A DNA stretch of 64,000 nucleotides from an uncultured Pelagibacteraceae bacterium (lineage in GTDB: Bacteria; Pseudomonadota; Alphaproteobacteria; Pelagibacterales; Pelagibacteraceae): contig CACBTT010000004.1 in assembly GCA_902542235.1 (NCBI GenBank), positions 25,334 to 89,333 on the forward strand, written 5' to 3'. This document shows positions 1-10,282 of this stretch, piece after piece. The first letter of the stretch is position 1, and the number at the start of each line of letters is the position of its first letter. The notes under the pieces are model-generated. The model was not told the origin of the DNA, did not search any database, and saw only the letters and a list, made by a program, of their open reading frames with translations. Both the position numbers and the translations under genes were made by a program.

Positions 1-3000
1 TCTACCAGCGACATCGTCTGACTTAACAGTAAGAATTTCTTGTAATGTATACGAAGCTCCATAGGCCTCTAATGCCCAAACTTCCATTTCACCAAATCGC
101 TGACCACCTAATTGTGCTTTACCACCAAGAGGTTGTTGTGTTACTAAACTGTAAGGACCAGTAGATCTAGCATGAATTTTATCTTCAACTAGATGATGAA
201 GTTTTAACATATAAATTGTTCCAACTGTAACAGGTCTATCAAATTTCTCACCGGTTCTTCCATCCCAAAGTGTAGTTTGACCTGAATTTGGTAATTCAGC
301 TAATTCTAACATTTTGGTAACATCGTTTTCTTTAGCGCCATCAAAAACTGGTGTAGCTATTGGAACACCGTGTCTTATATTTGAACATAAATCCTCAAAT
401 TCTGATTGATTTAATTTTTCAATATCTTCGTCGTATATTTCTTTACCATACACATTCTTCAAAAATGATTTAATCTTTTCTGTCTTTTCAATTTTCTTTT
501 GGTTTTCATTTACTAACTGATTTAACTTTTCACCTAACTCTGTACAGGACCAACCTAAGTGTGTCTCTAATATTTGACCAACGTTCATCCTACTCGGAAC
601 ACCTAATGGATTAAGGACTATATCAACTGGTTTACCATTTTCTCTATAGGGCATATCTTCAACTGGAACTATTTTACTTACAACACCCTTATTTCCATGT
701 CTTCCAGACATTTTATCTCCTGGTCTTAGTCTTCTTTTTATAGCAACAAAAACTTTAACCATTTTCATAACACTAGGTAATAAATCGTCACCTTGTCTAA
801 TTTTTAAAACTTTATCCTCAAATCTTTCTTGAATATCTTGTTTAGCACTATTGTATTGATCTTTAATCTGAAGAAGTGAAGATTGTTTAGATTGATCTTC
901 GACTGATATTTTGAAGAGATCAGAAACTGGCAAATTATTAACTAATTCATCTGTTAAAACAGTATTAGCTTCTACATCTTTAATTTTTTTATTTGTCTTT
1001 GTTCCATTTAATATTGATGAAAGTCTTTGCTTAATGCTTCTTTCTAGTATCTCTTCCTCAACTTTTTTATCTTCTTGTACGCTTTCGATTTCAGCTCTTT
1101 CAATTGTTATTGACCTTTCATCTTTATCAATACCATGTCTATTAAATACTCTTACATCAACTACAATACCACCACTTCCGCTAGGCATTTTTAAAGATGT
1201 ATCAGTTACATCTATTGCCTTTTCTCCAAATATTGACCTTAATAATTTTTCTTCAGGTCCAGATGCTGTGTCACCTTTAGGTGTTACTTTTCCAACCAAA
1301 ATGTCTCCTGGTTTTACCTCTGCGCCAATATAAACTATTCCAGACTCATCGAGGTTTTTTAAAGACTCTTCATTAACATTAGGTATATCTCTAGTGATAT
1401 CTTCTTCGCCCAGCTTTGTATCTCTCGCCATCACTTCATATTCTTCAATATGAATAGATGTAAATACGTCATCTGTCACACATCTTTCTGAAATTAAGAT
1501 CGAATCTTCAAAATTATAGCCTTGCCATGGCATAAATGCTACGGTTACATTCTTTCCTAGAGCTAGTTCACCAACTTTAGTTGAAGGACCATCAGCAATA
1601 ATATCTCCAGATTTAACTTTATCTCCAACCCTGACTAATGGTTTTTGATTTATACATGTGTTCTGATTTGATCTTTTAAATTTTTGCAAGTTGTAAATAT
1701 CTACCCCGGATTTAGAATAATCTTTTTCACTAGAGGCTTTAATAACAATTCTTTTACCATCAATTTTATCAACAACACCGTCTCTTTTTGCAACAATTGT
1801 AACACCAGAATCTAAGGCAACATCACTTTCTATTCCAGTTCCTACAAGTGGAGCTTCGGGTTTTAGCAATGGAACTGCTTGTCTCATCATATTTGAACCC
1901 ATTAATGCTCTATTAGCATCATCATTTTCTAGAAAAGGTATAAGAGAAGCAGCAACCGATACAAGTTGTTTTGGAGATACATCTATATAATCAATACTTT
2001 CAGGTTTGGCTAAAATAAAATTCAAATTTTGTCTGCATGATACTAGTTCCTCAGTGAATTTACCTTTTTCATCTATCAAAGAATTAGCTTGAGCAATGGT
2101 GAATTTAGTTTCCTCCATGGCTGAGAGATATTCAATATTATTTTGAACTATTCCATCTTTAACTTTTTTGTAAGGGCTCTCTATAAAACCATACTTATTA
2201 ATTTTAGAATATGTTGACAAACTATTTATCAGACCAATATTTGGTCCTTCTGGAGTTTCTATGGGACAGATCCTTCCATAATGAGTTGGGTGAACATCTC
2301 TTACCTCAAATCCTGCTCTTTCTCTGGTTAAGCCTCCTGGACCCAATGCTGAAACTCTTCTTTTGTGTGTAATTTCTGATAGCGGGTTTGTTTGATCCAT
2401 AAACTGAGATAATTGTGATGTTGCAAAAAAATCTTTTAGAGAGATCGTCAAAGGTTTTGCGTTTATTAAATCTTGAGGCATGGCAGACTCAACATCTAAA
2501 GTCGTCATTTTTTCTTTTATAGCTCTCTCCATTCTATAAACACCAATACGAGCTTGATTTTCAACAAGTTCTCCCACAGATCTAACTCTTCTATTTCCGA
2601 GATGATCAATATCATCTACATCATCTTTACCATCTCTTAAATCTAGCATTTTCTGTATAATAGCGAGAATATCATCGTTTCTCAAAATTGTGATTTTATC
2701 AGAACAAGAAAGTTCTAATCTTGAGTTCATTTTAACTCTGCCAACATCAGATAAATCATATCTGTCTGAACTGAAGAACAAGTTGTTAAAAATTTGAGTG
2801 GCTATTTCAATTGTTGGTGGCTCACCAGGTCTTAAAACTTTATAAATTTCTGTAATTGCATCATTTTTATTTTCATTTTTATCATTAAAGATGCTCAACA
2901 ATAAATATGGGCCTTTATTTATTGAATTTGTTTTAGAAATATCTAGAGATTTAATATCACTTTCTATAATTTTTGTTATGATAGTTTCGTTTAATTCTGT

Positions 3001-3963
3001 TCCTATTTTAAATATATCTTCTCCTACAGTAATATCTCTATGTAAAAATTTTCCATATAGAGATTCACTTGATACAAAAATTTCTTTTAAACCATCATTT
3101 GAAAGTTTTTTTGCTGTTAAGAAATTAATTTTCTCACCAAGTTTAACAACTACTTTATTATTTTTTGCATTTACGACTTCCTCTGAAAAATTTTTAGCTT
3201 TATAATTTTCAGGATCAAACTTAGTTTTCCACTTATTTAAGTTTTTATCATATGTTAATGTTTCTTTTTGATAAAACTCATCAACAATATCATTTTTTGA
3301 GTAACCTAGAGCTTGCAATAAAGTTGAGACTAATATTTTTTTTTTTCTGTCTATTCTAAAGTATAGTAAATCCTTTACATCAAATTCAAAATCTAACCAA
3401 GAACCACGATTAGGTATAACTCTACAATTAAAAAGTAATTTACCACTAGCATGAGACTTTCCTTTATCGTGATCGAAAAAAACACCAGGGCTTCTGTGCA
3501 TCTGATTAACAACTACTCTTTGAACTCCATTTGTTATAAAAGTTCCACTATTTGTCATCATAGGCACTTCACCCATATAGACTTCTTGTTCTTTTGCTGA
3601 TAAAATATCTTTTGTATTATTCTCTTGATCTATTTCATAAACTACTAATCTGAGAGTACATTTAAGAGCTGCAGAATAAGTTAGGCCCCTAGCTATGCAC
3701 TCTTCAACATCAAATTTAGGTTTTTCTAATTTATAAGAAACGTATTCTAAAGTTGCTTTATCATTTAAATCTTCTATCGGGAAAATACTTTTAAAGACCC
3801 TATCAAATCCTTTTACAAGATGTTGCTCCACATCATGCCTAAATTCTGTTAACTCTTTATAGGAATTTTTTTGGACCTCTATAAGATTAGGTATAGATAA
3901 GCTCTCTTTGAGTTTACCAAAGTTTTTTCTTATATTTTTCTTTTCTGTAAAAGATAATTGCAT
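1..3963 (-). CDS. rpoB: RNA polymerase beta subunit (3' end outside window)
   Basis: Catalytic core subunit of RNA polymerase. The reading frame is open from the ATG at 3963 to the window edge, giving 1321 residues; the C-terminal tail is outside. Residues about 516-545 are the rifampicin-pocket segment, with D523, H533 and S538 in the positions of the usual drug-sensitive residues. Other family blocks visible are [17 protein letters not shown], the [14 protein letters not shown] block and a C-terminal [20 protein letters not shown] block. It follows rplL by 46 bp on the same strand, the standard bacterial rplKAJL-rpoBC order; rpoC would be expected just beyond position 1. Frame and identity are unambiguous. 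Confidence 0.99.
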   Translation of the reverse strand, partial: MQLSFTEKKNIRKNFGKLKESLSIPNLIEVQKNSYKELTEFRHDVEQHLVKGFDRVFKSIFPIEDLNDKATLEYVSYKLEKPKFDVEECIARGLTYSAALKCTLRLVVYEIDQENNTKDILSAKEQEVYMGEVPMMTNSGTFITNGVQRVVVNQMHRSPGVFFDHDKGKSHASGKLLFNCRVIPNRGSWLDFEFDVKDLLYFRIDRKKKILVSTLLQALGYSKNDIVDEFYQKETLTYDKNLNKWKTKFDPENYKAKNFSEEVVNAKNNKVVVKLGEKINFLTAKKLSNDGLKEIFVSSESLYGKFLHRDITVGEDIFKIGTELNETIITKIIESDIKSLDISKTNSINKGPYLLLSIFNDKNENKNDAITEIYKVLRPGEPPTIEIATQIFNNLFFSSDRYDLSDVGRVKMNSRLELSCSDKITILRNDDILAIIQKMLDLRDGKDDVDDIDHLGNRRVRSVGELVENQARIGVYRMERAIKEKMTTLDVESAMPQDLINAKPLTISLKDFFATSQLSQFMDQTNPLSEITHKRRVSALGPGGLTRERAGFEVRDVHPTHYGRICPIETPEGPNIGLINSLSTYSKINKYGFIESPYKKVKDGIVQNNIEYLSAMEETKFTIAQANSLIDEKGKFTEELVSCRQNLNFILAKPESIDYIDVSPKQLVSVAASLIPFLENDDANRALMGSNMMRQAVPLLKPEAPLVGTGIESDVALDSGVTIVAKRDGVVDKIDGKRIVIKASSEKDYSKSGVDIYNLQKFKRSNQNTCINQKPLVRVGDKVKSGDIIADGPSTKVGELALGKNVTVAFMPWQGYNFEDSILISERCVTDDVFTSIHIEEYEVMARDTKLGEEDITRDIPNVNEESLKNLDESGIVYIGAEVKPGDILVGKVTPKGDTASGPEEKLLRSIFGEKAIDVTDTSLKMPSGSGGIVVDVRVFNRHGIDKDERSITIERAEIESVQEDKKVEEEILERSIKQRLSSILNGTKTNKKIKDVEANTVLTDELVNNLPVSDLFKISVEDQSKQSSLLQIKDQYNSAKQDIQERFEDKVLKIRQGDDLLPSVMKMVKVFVAIKRRLRPGDKMSGRHGNKGVVSKIVPVEDMPYRENGKPVDIVLNPLGVPSRMNVGQILETHLGWSCTELGEKLNQLVNENQKKIEKTEKIKSFLKNVYGKEIYDEDIEKLNQSEFEDLCSNIRHGVPIATPVFDGAKENDVTKMLELAELPNSGQTTLWDGRTGEKFDRPVTVGTIYMLKLHHLVEDKIHARSTGPYSLVTQQPLGGKAQLGGQRFGEMEVWALEAYGASYTLQEILTVKSDDVAGR

Positions 3964-4009
3964 CTTAACTACTGATTAAAAAATTAACCAGTAAAAAATC
4001 CTATCTAAT

Positions 4010-4381
4010 TTATTTTAGTTCTACTTTTGCGCCAGCTGCTTCGAGTTTTTGTTTTATCTCTTCAGCCTCTTTTTTATTAACACCTGCTTTGACTTCTTTT
4101 GGTGCTCCTTCAACTAAATCTTTTGCCTCTTTAAGACCTAATGCAGTAATTGCTCTAACCTCTTTTATAACATTAATTTTTTTATCACCTGCAGCAGTTA
4201 GCATAATTGTGAATTCGTCTTTTTCTTCCGCTGGAGCTGCTCCACCTGCCGCTGCTGGTGCTGCTGCTACAGCTGTCGCTGCAGTCACTCCCCATTTTTC
4301 TTCAAGTTGTTTTGAAAGTTCAGCTGCCTCTACAACAGTTAAACTTGATAAGTCTTCTATAATTTTATTTAAGTCAGCCAT
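4010..4381 (-). CDS. rplL: 50S ribosomal protein L7/L12
   Basis: Stalk protein of the large ribosomal subunit that recruits translation GTPases. At 123 residues it has the usual length. It shows an N-terminal dimerisation segment ([20 protein letters not shown]), an Ala/Pro/Gly-rich hinge at about residues 34-52, and the C-terminal globular domain with EKDEFTIML and [20 protein letters not shown]. It lies 17 bp after rplJ and 46 bp before rpoB on the same strand, as in most bacteria. Confidence 0.98.
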   Translation of the reverse strand: MADLNKIIEDLSSLTVVEAAELSKQLEEKWGVTAATAVAAAPAAAGGAAPAEEKDEFTIMLTAAGDKKINVIKEVRAITALGLKEAKDLVEGAPKEVKAGVNKKEAEEIKQKLEAAGAKVELK

Positions 4382-4398
4382 AGTAAATCTTGTCCTGG

Positions 4399-4908
4399 TT
4401 ATTTTTTTGATTTTTCGAGCGCTAAAATAGCGATTTTTGACGCCGGCGCAAGTAAAATACTTGCTATTTTTTGTGCTGGAGACCTCAATATTCCTACTAT
4501 TTTAGCCCTTGCTTCATCCAATGAAGGTAAGGTAGCTACATTTTTGACGCCAGCAACGTCTAAAATGTCGGAACCCATGATTCCGCCTAGAATCTTTAAA
4601 TTTTCATTTTCTTTCGAGAAATTTGTTAATATTTTTGCTGAAGTTATTGCATCTTCAGATAATGCTACGGCTGTAGGACCTGAAAACAAATTTGATAATT
4701 CTTTACATCTAGTTTTTTCTAATGCTAGTTTTGTTATTCTATTATTTGTAATTTTAAATTTTATTCCGTGTTTTCTCATTTTGGCCCTTAAGTCGTCAAG
4801 CTGGTTCATTGTTAAACCTTGGTAATGAGCAACAATTACAGCTTCAGACTTTTCGAACTGATTTGTCATATCTGATATATACTGTTTCTTTTGTTCTTTA
4901 TTCATCAT
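4399..4908 (-). CDS. rplJ: 50S ribosomal protein L10
   Basis: Base of the ribosomal stalk; it binds L7/L12 dimers and 23S rRNA. The protein has 169 residues, with the L10 N-terminal domain ([31 protein letters not shown]) and an Ala-rich C-terminal helix for L7/L12 binding. Two adjacent ATG codons (4908 and 4905) could each start it; the longer is given. Only 2 bp separate it from rplA, so there is no room for the long rplJ leader used for L10 autoregulation in enterobacteria. Confidence 0.97.
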   Translation of the reverse strand: MMNKEQKKQYISDMTNQFEKSEAVIVAHYQGLTMNQLDDLRAKMRKHGIKFKITNNRITKLALEKTRCKELSNLFSGPTAVALSEDAITSAKILTNFSKENENLKILGGIMGSDILDVAGVKNVATLPSLDEARAKIVGILRSPAQKIASILLAPASKIAILALEKSKK

Positions 4909-4910
4909 AA

Positions 4911-5600
4911 CTAAATACTTTTACCTAATTTGATTTTGTATGAAACGCCCATTGTAGAAGTTATAAAGGCTTGTTTAATCAGATCACCTTTAATTGTATT
5001 ATTCGATTTTTCCTTTTCTAATGCATCAATTACTGCATTAAAATTCATTATTAATTTTTCGTCACCAAAAGATTTGTTTCCTATACTTACTCCTATATTT
5101 CCATCTTTATCATTTCTTATTTCAACTTGTCCAGATTTTGCGTCTATAACTGCTTTTTTTACATCGTTAGTTACTGATCCTAATTTAGGATTTGGCATTA
5201 ATCCTTTTGGACCCAATACTTTTCCTAGTTTTGAGAGTTTTACCATCATTCCAGGTGTACATATTAATTTTTCAAAGTTTATTTTCCCAGCTTTTATTTC
5301 TTCTATTAGTTCATCTCCTCCTATAACCTCTGCTCCAGCATCTTTTGCATCTTGTGACTTGTTTTCTTCACAAACCACTCCTACTTTGACTTTTTTTGAA
5401 GTTCCACCTGGTAAATTAATAACTGTTCTAATGCTAATTTCATTTTTCTTTTGTTTGTTATTAATTTGTAAACTTAAATCCAAAGACTCATCAAATTTAC
5501 TTGTACAATTTTGTTTTATTACAGATATTAACTTATCAACTGACTCAGCAGCTAATTCTCTTGTATTTTCAGGTAATTTTTTAAATCTTTTCGAAGGCAT
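4911..5600 (-). CDS. rplA: 50S ribosomal protein L1
   Basis: Large-subunit protein of the L1 stalk (tRNA exit) and a translational regulator in many bacteria. At 229 residues it is full length. It contains the L1 signature around LGPKGLMPNPKLGSVT and the MNFNAVIDALEK C-terminal region. The ATG at 5600 overlaps the rplK stop by one base (TAATG), which fixes the start and suggests translational coupling. Confidence 0.98.
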   Translation of the reverse strand: MPSKRFKKLPENTRELAAESVDKLISVIKQNCTSKFDESLDLSLQINNKQKKNEISIRTVINLPGGTSKKVKVGVVCEENKSQDAKDAGAEVIGGDELIEEIKAGKINFEKLICTPGMMVKLSKLGKVLGPKGLMPNPKLGSVTNDVKKAVIDAKSGQVEIRNDKDGNIGVSIGNKSFGDEKLIMNFNAVIDALEKEKSNNTIKGDLIKQAFITSTMGVSYKIKLGKSI

Positions 5601-6028
5601 TATTCTACCACCTCAATTCCCATAGATCTTGCAGATCCAGCAATTATTTTTGCTGCTTCATCTACATCATGTGCATTTAGATCAGCCATTTTTTTTTCGG
5701 CTATCTCTTTTAATTGTTTCTTTGAAATTTTTGCAACGATATTCCTGCCTGGCTCTTTCGAACCACTTTTTAATTTTACAGCCTCTTTAATAAAATGAGA
5801 TGCAGGTGGAGATTTTATTATAAAGTCAAACTTTTTGTCTTTATAAACAGTGATTATTACTGGAACCGGTTTACCTGCAAAAGATTTTGTCTTTTCATTA
5901 AAAGCTTTACAAAAGTCCATAATATTTATTCCTCTTTGACCTAAGGCTGGACCTACAGGTGGAGCTGGATTGGCTTGTCCACCATTTATTTGTAATTTTA
6001 TATATCCTGCTATCTCTTTCTTTGCCAT
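5600..6028 (-). CDS. rplK: 50S ribosomal protein L11
   Basis: Large-subunit protein at the GTPase-associated centre. It has 142 residues; the N-terminal domain carries [20 protein letters not shown] and the C-terminal rRNA-binding domain carries the usual [10 protein letters not shown] ending. It overlaps nusG upstream and rplA downstream by one base each, so secE-nusG-rplK-rplA appears to be translated from one tightly packed message. Confidence 0.98.
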   Translation of the reverse strand: MAKKEIAGYIKLQINGGQANPAPPVGPALGQRGINIMDFCKAFNEKTKSFAGKPVPVIITVYKDKKFDFIIKSPPASHFIKEAVKLKSGSKEPGRNIVAKISKKQLKEIAEKKMADLNAHDVDEAAKIIAGSARSMGIEVVE

Positions 6029-6558
6029 TAGCTTGCCTTTTCTACCTGACTATACTCTAAATCTACTGGTGTTGGTCGTCCAAATATTGATACAGAAACT
6101 TTTAATCTTAATTTTTCTTCGTCAATATCTTCTACTAGACCACTAAATGATGCAAATGGACCGTCTATAACTTGCACCTTTTCACCGACATTATATTCTA
6201 CACCTGATTTTGGTTGAACGACACCATCTTTAATTTGACCAAGTATTTTTTCTATCTCTTTCTCTGAGACCGGTATTGGAGTACCTTTGGTTCCCAGAAA
6301 ACCACTAACTTTTTTTAAATTTTTTATCATATGGTAAATTGTGTTATCCATTTCACTTTTTAACAAAACATATCCGGGAAAATATTTTTTCTTTCTCTGA
6401 ACTCGTTTTCCTCTTTTTACCTCTGTAATATCATGGGTAGGAACAATAATTTCCTCAATTTTATCAGATAGATTTGCTTTTAAAGCCTCATCTTTTATTT
6501 CCTGAGCAACCTTATTCTCAAAACTAGAGTGTGATTGAACAATATACCAATTTTTCAT
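6028..6558 (-). CDS. nusG: Transcription termination/antitermination factor NusG
   Basis: Processivity factor that binds RNA polymerase and couples it to Rho or the ribosome. It has 176 residues: the N-terminal NGN domain ([20 protein letters not shown], then the [11 protein letters not shown] segment) and a C-terminal KOW domain ([20 protein letters not shown]). It sits between secE and rplK with one-base overlaps on both sides, the conserved bacterial arrangement. Confidence 0.98.
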   Translation of the reverse strand: MKNWYIVQSHSSFENKVAQEIKDEALKANLSDKIEEIIVPTHDITEVKRGKRVQRKKKYFPGYVLLKSEMDNTIYHMIKNLKKVSGFLGTKGTPIPVSEKEIEKILGQIKDGVVQPKSGVEYNVGEKVQVIDGPFASFSGLVEDIDEEKLRLKVSVSIFGRPTPVDLEYSQVEKAS

Positions 6559-6749
6559 TACAAATTAACCTTTAAAACTAATTCTAAAAAGAATTGAAGA
6601 ACTTGATCTAATAAAAGAAAAAATAAAGCAGCAACGATAGCCATAGCAACTACCATTAGTGAACCTTGGATAACCTCTTTACCTGTCGGCCAAGTAACTT
6701 TGAAGGCTTCTTGCTTTACATCCTGAATAAATTTTAATGGGTTTTTCAT
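6558..6749 (-). CDS. secE: Preprotein translocase subunit SecE
   Basis: Small essential subunit of the SecYEG channel. It has 63 residues with one membrane segment (about residues 28-55, VMAIVAALFFLLLDQVLQFF) preceded by the amphipathic helix FIQDVKQEAFKVTWPTGKEV, the conserved SecE cytoplasmic motif. This is the short one-helix form found in most non-enteric bacteria. It begins the ribosomal/polymerase operon just downstream of tRNA-Trp. Confidence 0.97.
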   Translation of the reverse strand: MKNPLKFIQDVKQEAFKVTWPTGKEVIQGSLMVVAMAIVAALFFLLLDQVLQFFLELVLKVNL

Positions 6750-6767
6750 AATAAAATACTATTTACT

Positions 6768-6843
6768 TGGCAGGAGCGGAGGGAATCGAACCCCCAACCT
6801 CCGGTTTTGGAGACCGGCGCTCTACCAATTGAGCTACACTCCT
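6768..6843 (-). tRNA. trnW: tRNA-Trp (CCA anticodon)
   Basis: A 76-nt cloverleaf with encoded CCA. The acceptor stem AGGAGTG pairs with CGCTCCT, the discriminator is G, the anticodon loop is CTCCAAA with anticodon CCA, and the T-arm is GGTTCGATTCC-like. It lies between tuf and secE, a common bacterial location. Confidence 0.98.
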
Positions 6844-6850
6844 ATGGAGT

Positions 6851-8041
6851 TTACTCTATAATTTTAGTTACTACTCCAGCTCCTACTGTTCTTCCACCTT
6901 CTCTAATAGCAAAATTTAACTTCTCAGCCATTGCGATAGGTGTAATTAATTTTACTGTAAATTTTGCATCATCACCAGGCATCACCATTTCTGTTCCGGC
7001 TGGTAACTCAACTTCACCTGTAACATCAGTTGTTCTGAAATAAAACTGAGGTCTATATTTTGTAAAGAATGGAGTGTGTCTTCCACCTTCTTCTTTTTTT
7101 AATACATAAGCTTGGGCTTCAAACTTAGTGTGTGGAGTGATTGAAGCAGGTTTACATAATACCTGGCCTCTCTCTACGTCAGTTCTTTCAACACCTCGTA
7201 AAAGAGCTCCAATATTATCTCCGGCTTCACCTGAGTCTAATAATTTTCTAAACATTTCTACTCCAGTACATACTGTTTTTTTTGTTTCTCTTATTCCAAC
7301 GATTTCTATTTCATCTCCAGTTTTAATAATACCAGATTCTACTCTTCCAGTTACAACAGTACCTCTTCCTGAAATTGAAAAAACATCTTCAACAGGCATC
7401 AAGAAGTCTTTATCTTTTGGTCTGTCTGGTTGTGGTATAAATTCATCAACTGATTTCATAAGTTCCATTATTGAATTCTTTCCGATTTCATCATCTCTAC
7501 CTTCAACTGCAGCAAGGGCTGATCCTTTTATAATTGGAGTTTTATCACCTGGAAATTTATATGATGTTAACAAATCTTTTATTTCTTCTTCAACAAGCTC
7601 GATCATTTCTTTATCATCAACTTGATCAACTTTATTTAAATAAACAACTATAGCTGGAACACCAACTTGTCTAGCTAAAAGAATGTGCTCTCTAGTTTGA
7701 GGCATAGGACCATCAGCTGCGTTAACAACTAAAATTGCACCATCCATTTGTGCTGCACCTGTAATCATATTTTTTACATAATCGGCGTGACCAGGACAAT
7801 CTACGTGCGCATAGTGTCTTTTTTCAGTCTCATACTCAACGTGAGCAGTTGAAATAGTAATTCCTCTCTCTTTTTCTTCTGGAGCTTTATCAATTTGATC
7901 ATAAGCAGTAAATTGTGCACCACCAGACTCTGCTAATACTTTTGTAATCGCAGCAGTTAATGTTGTTTTACCATGATCAACATGACCTATAGTTCCAATA
8001 TTACAGTGCGGTTTATTTCTTACGAACTTTTCTTTTGACAT
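6851..8041 (-). CDS. tuf: Elongation factor Tu
   Basis: GTPase that delivers aminoacyl-tRNA to the ribosome. It has 396 residues, the normal length. GTP-binding motifs are visible: G1 GHVDHGKT near residues 18-25, G3 DCPGHADY, G4 NKVD and the GSALAA G5-type element, followed by beta-barrel domains 2 and 3 ending in [12 protein letters not shown]. It lies 7 bp upstream of tRNA-Trp and is followed by the secE-nusG operon. Confidence 0.99.
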   Translation of the reverse strand: MSKEKFVRNKPHCNIGTIGHVDHGKTTLTAAITKVLAESGGAQFTAYDQIDKAPEEKERGITISTAHVEYETEKRHYAHVDCPGHADYVKNMITGAAQMDGAILVVNAADGPMPQTREHILLARQVGVPAIVVYLNKVDQVDDKEMIELVEEEIKDLLTSYKFPGDKTPIIKGSALAAVEGRDDEIGKNSIMELMKSVDEFIPQPDRPKDKDFLMPVEDVFSISGRGTVVTGRVESGIIKTGDEIEIVGIRETKKTVCTGVEMFRKLLDSGEAGDNIGALLRGVERTDVERGQVLCKPASITPHTKFEAQAYVLKKEEGGRHTPFFTKYRPQFYFRTTDVTGEVELPAGTEMVMPGDDAKFTVKLITPIAMAEKLNFAIREGGRTVGAGVVTKIIE

Positions 8042-8082
8042 TACTTGTTTACCTCTTTTATTTTTTTTCTTAATTTAATTTC

Positions 8083-8156
8083 TGGAGCGGGTAAAGGGAA
8101 TCGAACCCTTACATCCAGCTTGGAAGGCTAGCGTTCTACCATTGAACTACACCCGC
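8083..8156 (-). tRNA. trnG: tRNA-Gly (TCC anticodon)
   Basis: A 74-nt cloverleaf with encoded CCA. The acceptor stem GCGGGTG pairs with TACCCGC (one T-G wobble). The anticodon stem CTAGC/GCTGG encloses loop CTTCCAA, anticodon TCC. It lies between tRNA-Tyr and tuf on the same strand. Confidence 0.97.
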
Positions 8157-8197
8157 GACACCCAAGTACACTCCAAGTTATAAAAAAAATTATTGAA

Positions 8198-8283
<86 letters not shown>

Positions 8284-8422
8284 TTAATAAAATTTTAGGG
8301 GGAAGCACCCCATGTTCAATAAAGCTTTAAACAACATGCGTTTTATATATTTTTATTGTACAAATGCAATACGTGAAATAAAGGAAAATAGGTCAAAAAA
8401 TAGTGTAAATTCAACAATTATT

Positions 8423-9166
8423 ATGAACAAGTCGTCTTTTTTTATAGTTGGAAAACATGCAGTTATAGAAGCATTAAAAAATCCTAGAAGAAAAGTTTTG
8501 AAAATTTTTCTTACTGAAGAAAGTAAAAAAAACATTCACAGAGTAAGTTCAAGAAAAAATCTTCTTAAAGATTTAAAAATTTATTACAAAACACGGAAAG
8601 AACTTGATAAATATTGTTCAAAAGACGGAATTACACATCAAGGATATGTCGCTGAAATAGAGCATTTTGAAAAAAATAATTTAAAAGATTTTATTAAAAT
8701 AAATAACGATTTAACCTTTGCTTGTTTAGACGAAGTAACAGATCCTAGAAATATAGGCTCTATAATTAGAAGTGCTGCATCATTTAATATAGATGGAATA
8801 ATTATTAAAGAAAGACATTTTCCATCAGAAAGTAAACTGATGTATAAATCTGCAAGCGGATGTATGGAACACATAAATATATTTGAGGTATCAAATATAA
8901 ATACAACTCTTAAATTCCTGAGGGAAAAAAATTTTTGGATTTATGGTTTTGAAGCAAGTTCTGAAAAAAACTTTAACGAAATGAAATGGGATGGAAATAA
9001 TATTTTATTATTTGGTTCTGAAGGATTTGGTATGCGAGAACATACAAAAAAATATACAGATTTTTCTGTAAAAATAGATATAAACAAAAATATTGAGAGT
9101 TTGAATATTTCTAATAGTGCTGCAATAGTTTTTCATCATATAAATCAATATAAAAATAAAACTTGA
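8423..9166 (+). CDS. rlmB: TrmH/RlmB-family RNA 2'-O-ribose methyltransferase
   Basis: SPOUT methyltransferase, probably the 23S rRNA Gm2251 enzyme RlmB. It has an N-terminal RNA-binding domain (FIVGKHAVIEALKNPRRK) and a catalytic SPOUT domain with the three family motifs DPRNIGSIIRSAASF, FGSEGFGMR and LNISNSAAIVFHHI. The frame is open from an ATG at 8312. I prefer the ATG at 8423 because homology to RlmB begins there and the 37 extra residues look like untranslated leader; no clear ribosome site distinguishes the two. It is on the plus strand between tRNA-Tyr and tRNA-Thr. The exact RNA target is inferred. Confidence 0.9.
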   Translation: MNKSSFFIVGKHAVIEALKNPRRKVLKIFLTEESKKNIHRVSSRKNLLKDLKIYYKTRKELDKYCSKDGITHQGYVAEIEHFEKNNLKDFIKINNDLTFACLDEVTDPRNIGSIIRSAASFNIDGIIIKERHFPSESKLMYKSASGCMEHINIFEVSNINTTLKFLREKNFWIYGFEASSEKNFNEMKWDGNNILLFGSEGFGMREHTKKYTDFSVKIDINKNIESLNISNSAAIVFHHINQYKNKT

Positions 9167-9199
9167 TAATATTAAAAATCGTAATACAAAACCATCAAT

Positions 9200-9275
9200 G
9201 CCCTTGTAGCTCAGCTGGTAGAGCAATTGATTTGTAATCAATAGGTCCGCGGTTCGAGTCCGTGCGGGGGCACCA
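9200..9275 (+). tRNA. trnT: tRNA-Thr (TGT anticodon)
   Basis: A 76-nt cloverleaf with encoded CCA. The acceptor GCCCTTG pairs with CGGGGGC (with wobble), the D-arm is GCTCAGCTGGTAGAGC, and the anticodon stem-loop TTGATTTGTAATCAA gives anticodon TGT. Its 3' end abuts the convergent stop codon of nadK at 9276. Confidence 0.97.
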
Positions 9276-10046
9276 TTAATTAGTTTCGTTTCTTAACTGT
9301 TCAATTTTAATTTTTTTTTGAAGACTTCTGTTTTTATCAAATATTAAATTAAATTTAATTTTTTTGTTAGTTTTAATAGATATTGATTTTGCATTTCTTA
9401 CCTCGATATTATCAGCGACAGCACTTATGGGTCTTTTTATATGATTTAAATTCTTAATTGTGATTTTAGATTTGTCACTAACTATTTTTCCTTTCCATCT
9501 CCTGGGTCTAAAAGCACTTATAGGACTTATAGATAACTTATTAGAATCTATACTTAGAATAGGGCCATGAACAGAAAGGTTATAAGCTGTACTACCAGCA
9601 GGTGTTGATACCAAAACACCATCTGAAATTAAATGTTTTATAATTTGTTTTTTACCATTTGAGATAGTTAATGATGCAGTTTGTCTACTTTGTCTAAGAA
9701 TTGAAATTTCGTTAATCGCTATACATTTTTTAATAATATTTGATTTATTTTTCACACTCATTTCTAATGGAGATATAGAGACCAATCTTCCTTTAATTAA
9801 CTTGTTATAGTTTGTTTTGTTAGAAAATTTATTCATGAGGAAACCATAGTTTCCTGAATTTATTCCATAAAACGGTTTTTTATATTTATTATATTTTTTT
9901 AATGTTTCGAGCATAAAGCCGTCACCACCTATAACAATTATTAAATTAGATCTTGATAAAGAATGAGTCTTTATTCTTTTTAAAACTGCATTTTTAATTT
10001 TAGATGATTTAGAATTTTTATCTGAAACTATAAAAGGATTAACCAT
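9276..10046 (-). CDS. nadK: NAD kinase
   Basis: Phosphorylates NAD to NADP. The protein has 256 residues and carries the kinase signature IIVIGGDGFMLETL, the NEISILRQSRQTASL block and SDGVLVSTPAGSTAYNLSVHGPIL. The start is set at the ATG at 10046 (MVNPFIVSDK). The frame stays open to 10085, but that stretch is the 3' half of tRNA-Leu and is better read as tRNA. The gene lies 3 bp downstream of the tRNA-Leu CCA end, so it may be co-transcribed with the tRNA and depend on its promoter. Confidence 0.95.
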   Translation of the reverse strand: MVNPFIVSDKNSKSSKIKNAVLKRIKTHSLSRSNLIIVIGGDGFMLETLKKYNKYKKPFYGINSGNYGFLMNKFSNKTNYNKLIKGRLVSISPLEMSVKNKSNIIKKCIAINEISILRQSRQTASLTISNGKKQIIKHLISDGVLVSTPAGSTAYNLSVHGPILSIDSNKLSISPISAFRPRRWKGKIVSDKSKITIKNLNHIKRPISAVADNIEVRNAKSISIKTNKKIKFNLIFDKNRSLQKKIKIEQLRNETN

Positions 10047-10049
10047 TAG

Positions 10050-10135
10050 TGGTGCCCTCGGCCAGACTCGAACTGGCACTCCCAAAAGGGCAAGGATTTT
10101 AAGTCCTTTGTGTCTACCAATTTCACCACGAGGGC
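10050..10135 (-). tRNA. trnL: tRNA-Leu (TAA anticodon), integration target of the island
   Basis: An 86-nt class II tRNA with encoded CCA. The acceptor GCCCTCG pairs with CGAGGGC. The anticodon stem AAGGA/TCCTT encloses loop CTTAAAA, anticodon TAA at positions 35-37, followed by a long variable arm. The gene is intact. Its first 39 nt (10097-10135, from the 5' end to the last base of the anticodon loop) are repeated perfectly at 13460-13498 and 18786-18824. That marks the anticodon loop as the insertion site of the neighbouring mobile elements. Confidence 0.97.
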
Positions 10136-10217
10136 ATTAATGAATTTCATGAGTGTTTATGCCAATATTTATAATTGAACAAGAGGAATAAGTAAATTTT
10201 TTTTATTTTATCTCTCT
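10097..10217. repeat. Long direct repeat, copy 1: tRNA-Leu 5' half plus upstream flank
   Basis: 121 bp repeated at 13460-13580 with only scattered mismatches; the first 41 bp are identical. It contains the tRNA-Leu 5' half and about 80 bp that are upstream of the tRNA in transcription direction. This copy completes the functional tRNA gene and supplies its likely promoter. Confidence 0.93.
10154..10182 (-). promoter_or_regulatory. Promoter-like sequence for tRNA-Leu, supplied by element 1
   Basis: On the minus strand: TTGTTC (10182-10177), a 17-bp spacer, then TAAACA (10159-10154), ending 18 bp before the tRNA 5' end. It is conserved in the second copy of the repeat (13517-13545). It is an imperfect sigma-70-type match, so assignment rests on position and conservation. 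Confidence 0.55.
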
Positions 10218-10218
10218 A

Positions 10219-10240
10219 TGCTCTGGTCTTGCTCTGGTTA
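10219..10240. repeat. 11-bp iteron array A, element 1 left end
   Basis: Two tandem units, TGCTCTGGTCT and TGCTCTGGTTA, at 11-bp period, followed by TCCTACAAAATCC. The unit matches the array at the right end of the same element (13314-13335) and differs from those of the neighbouring elements. Confidence 0.8.
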
Positions 10241-10282
10241 TCCTACAAAATCCAATAATAAATTTGATTAATTAGTATATTG

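Noticed and set aside
911..1333. Plus-strand open frame antisense to rpoB (and similar frames opposite rplA, tuf, purL and others)
   Set aside because: They lie fully inside strongly conserved genes in another frame, have no recognisable domains or ribosome sites, and show the composition expected of shadow frames in AT-rich DNA.
8312..8422. N-terminal extension of the RlmB-like methyltransferase from the ATG at 8312
   Set aside because: The 37 residues have no similarity to the family's N-terminus, which begins at the ATG at 8423; left as leader, though not excluded.
10047..10085. Longer NAD kinase start upstream of 10046
   Set aside because: The extension is translated tRNA-Leu sequence; the ATG at 10046 gives a normal NadK N-terminus.
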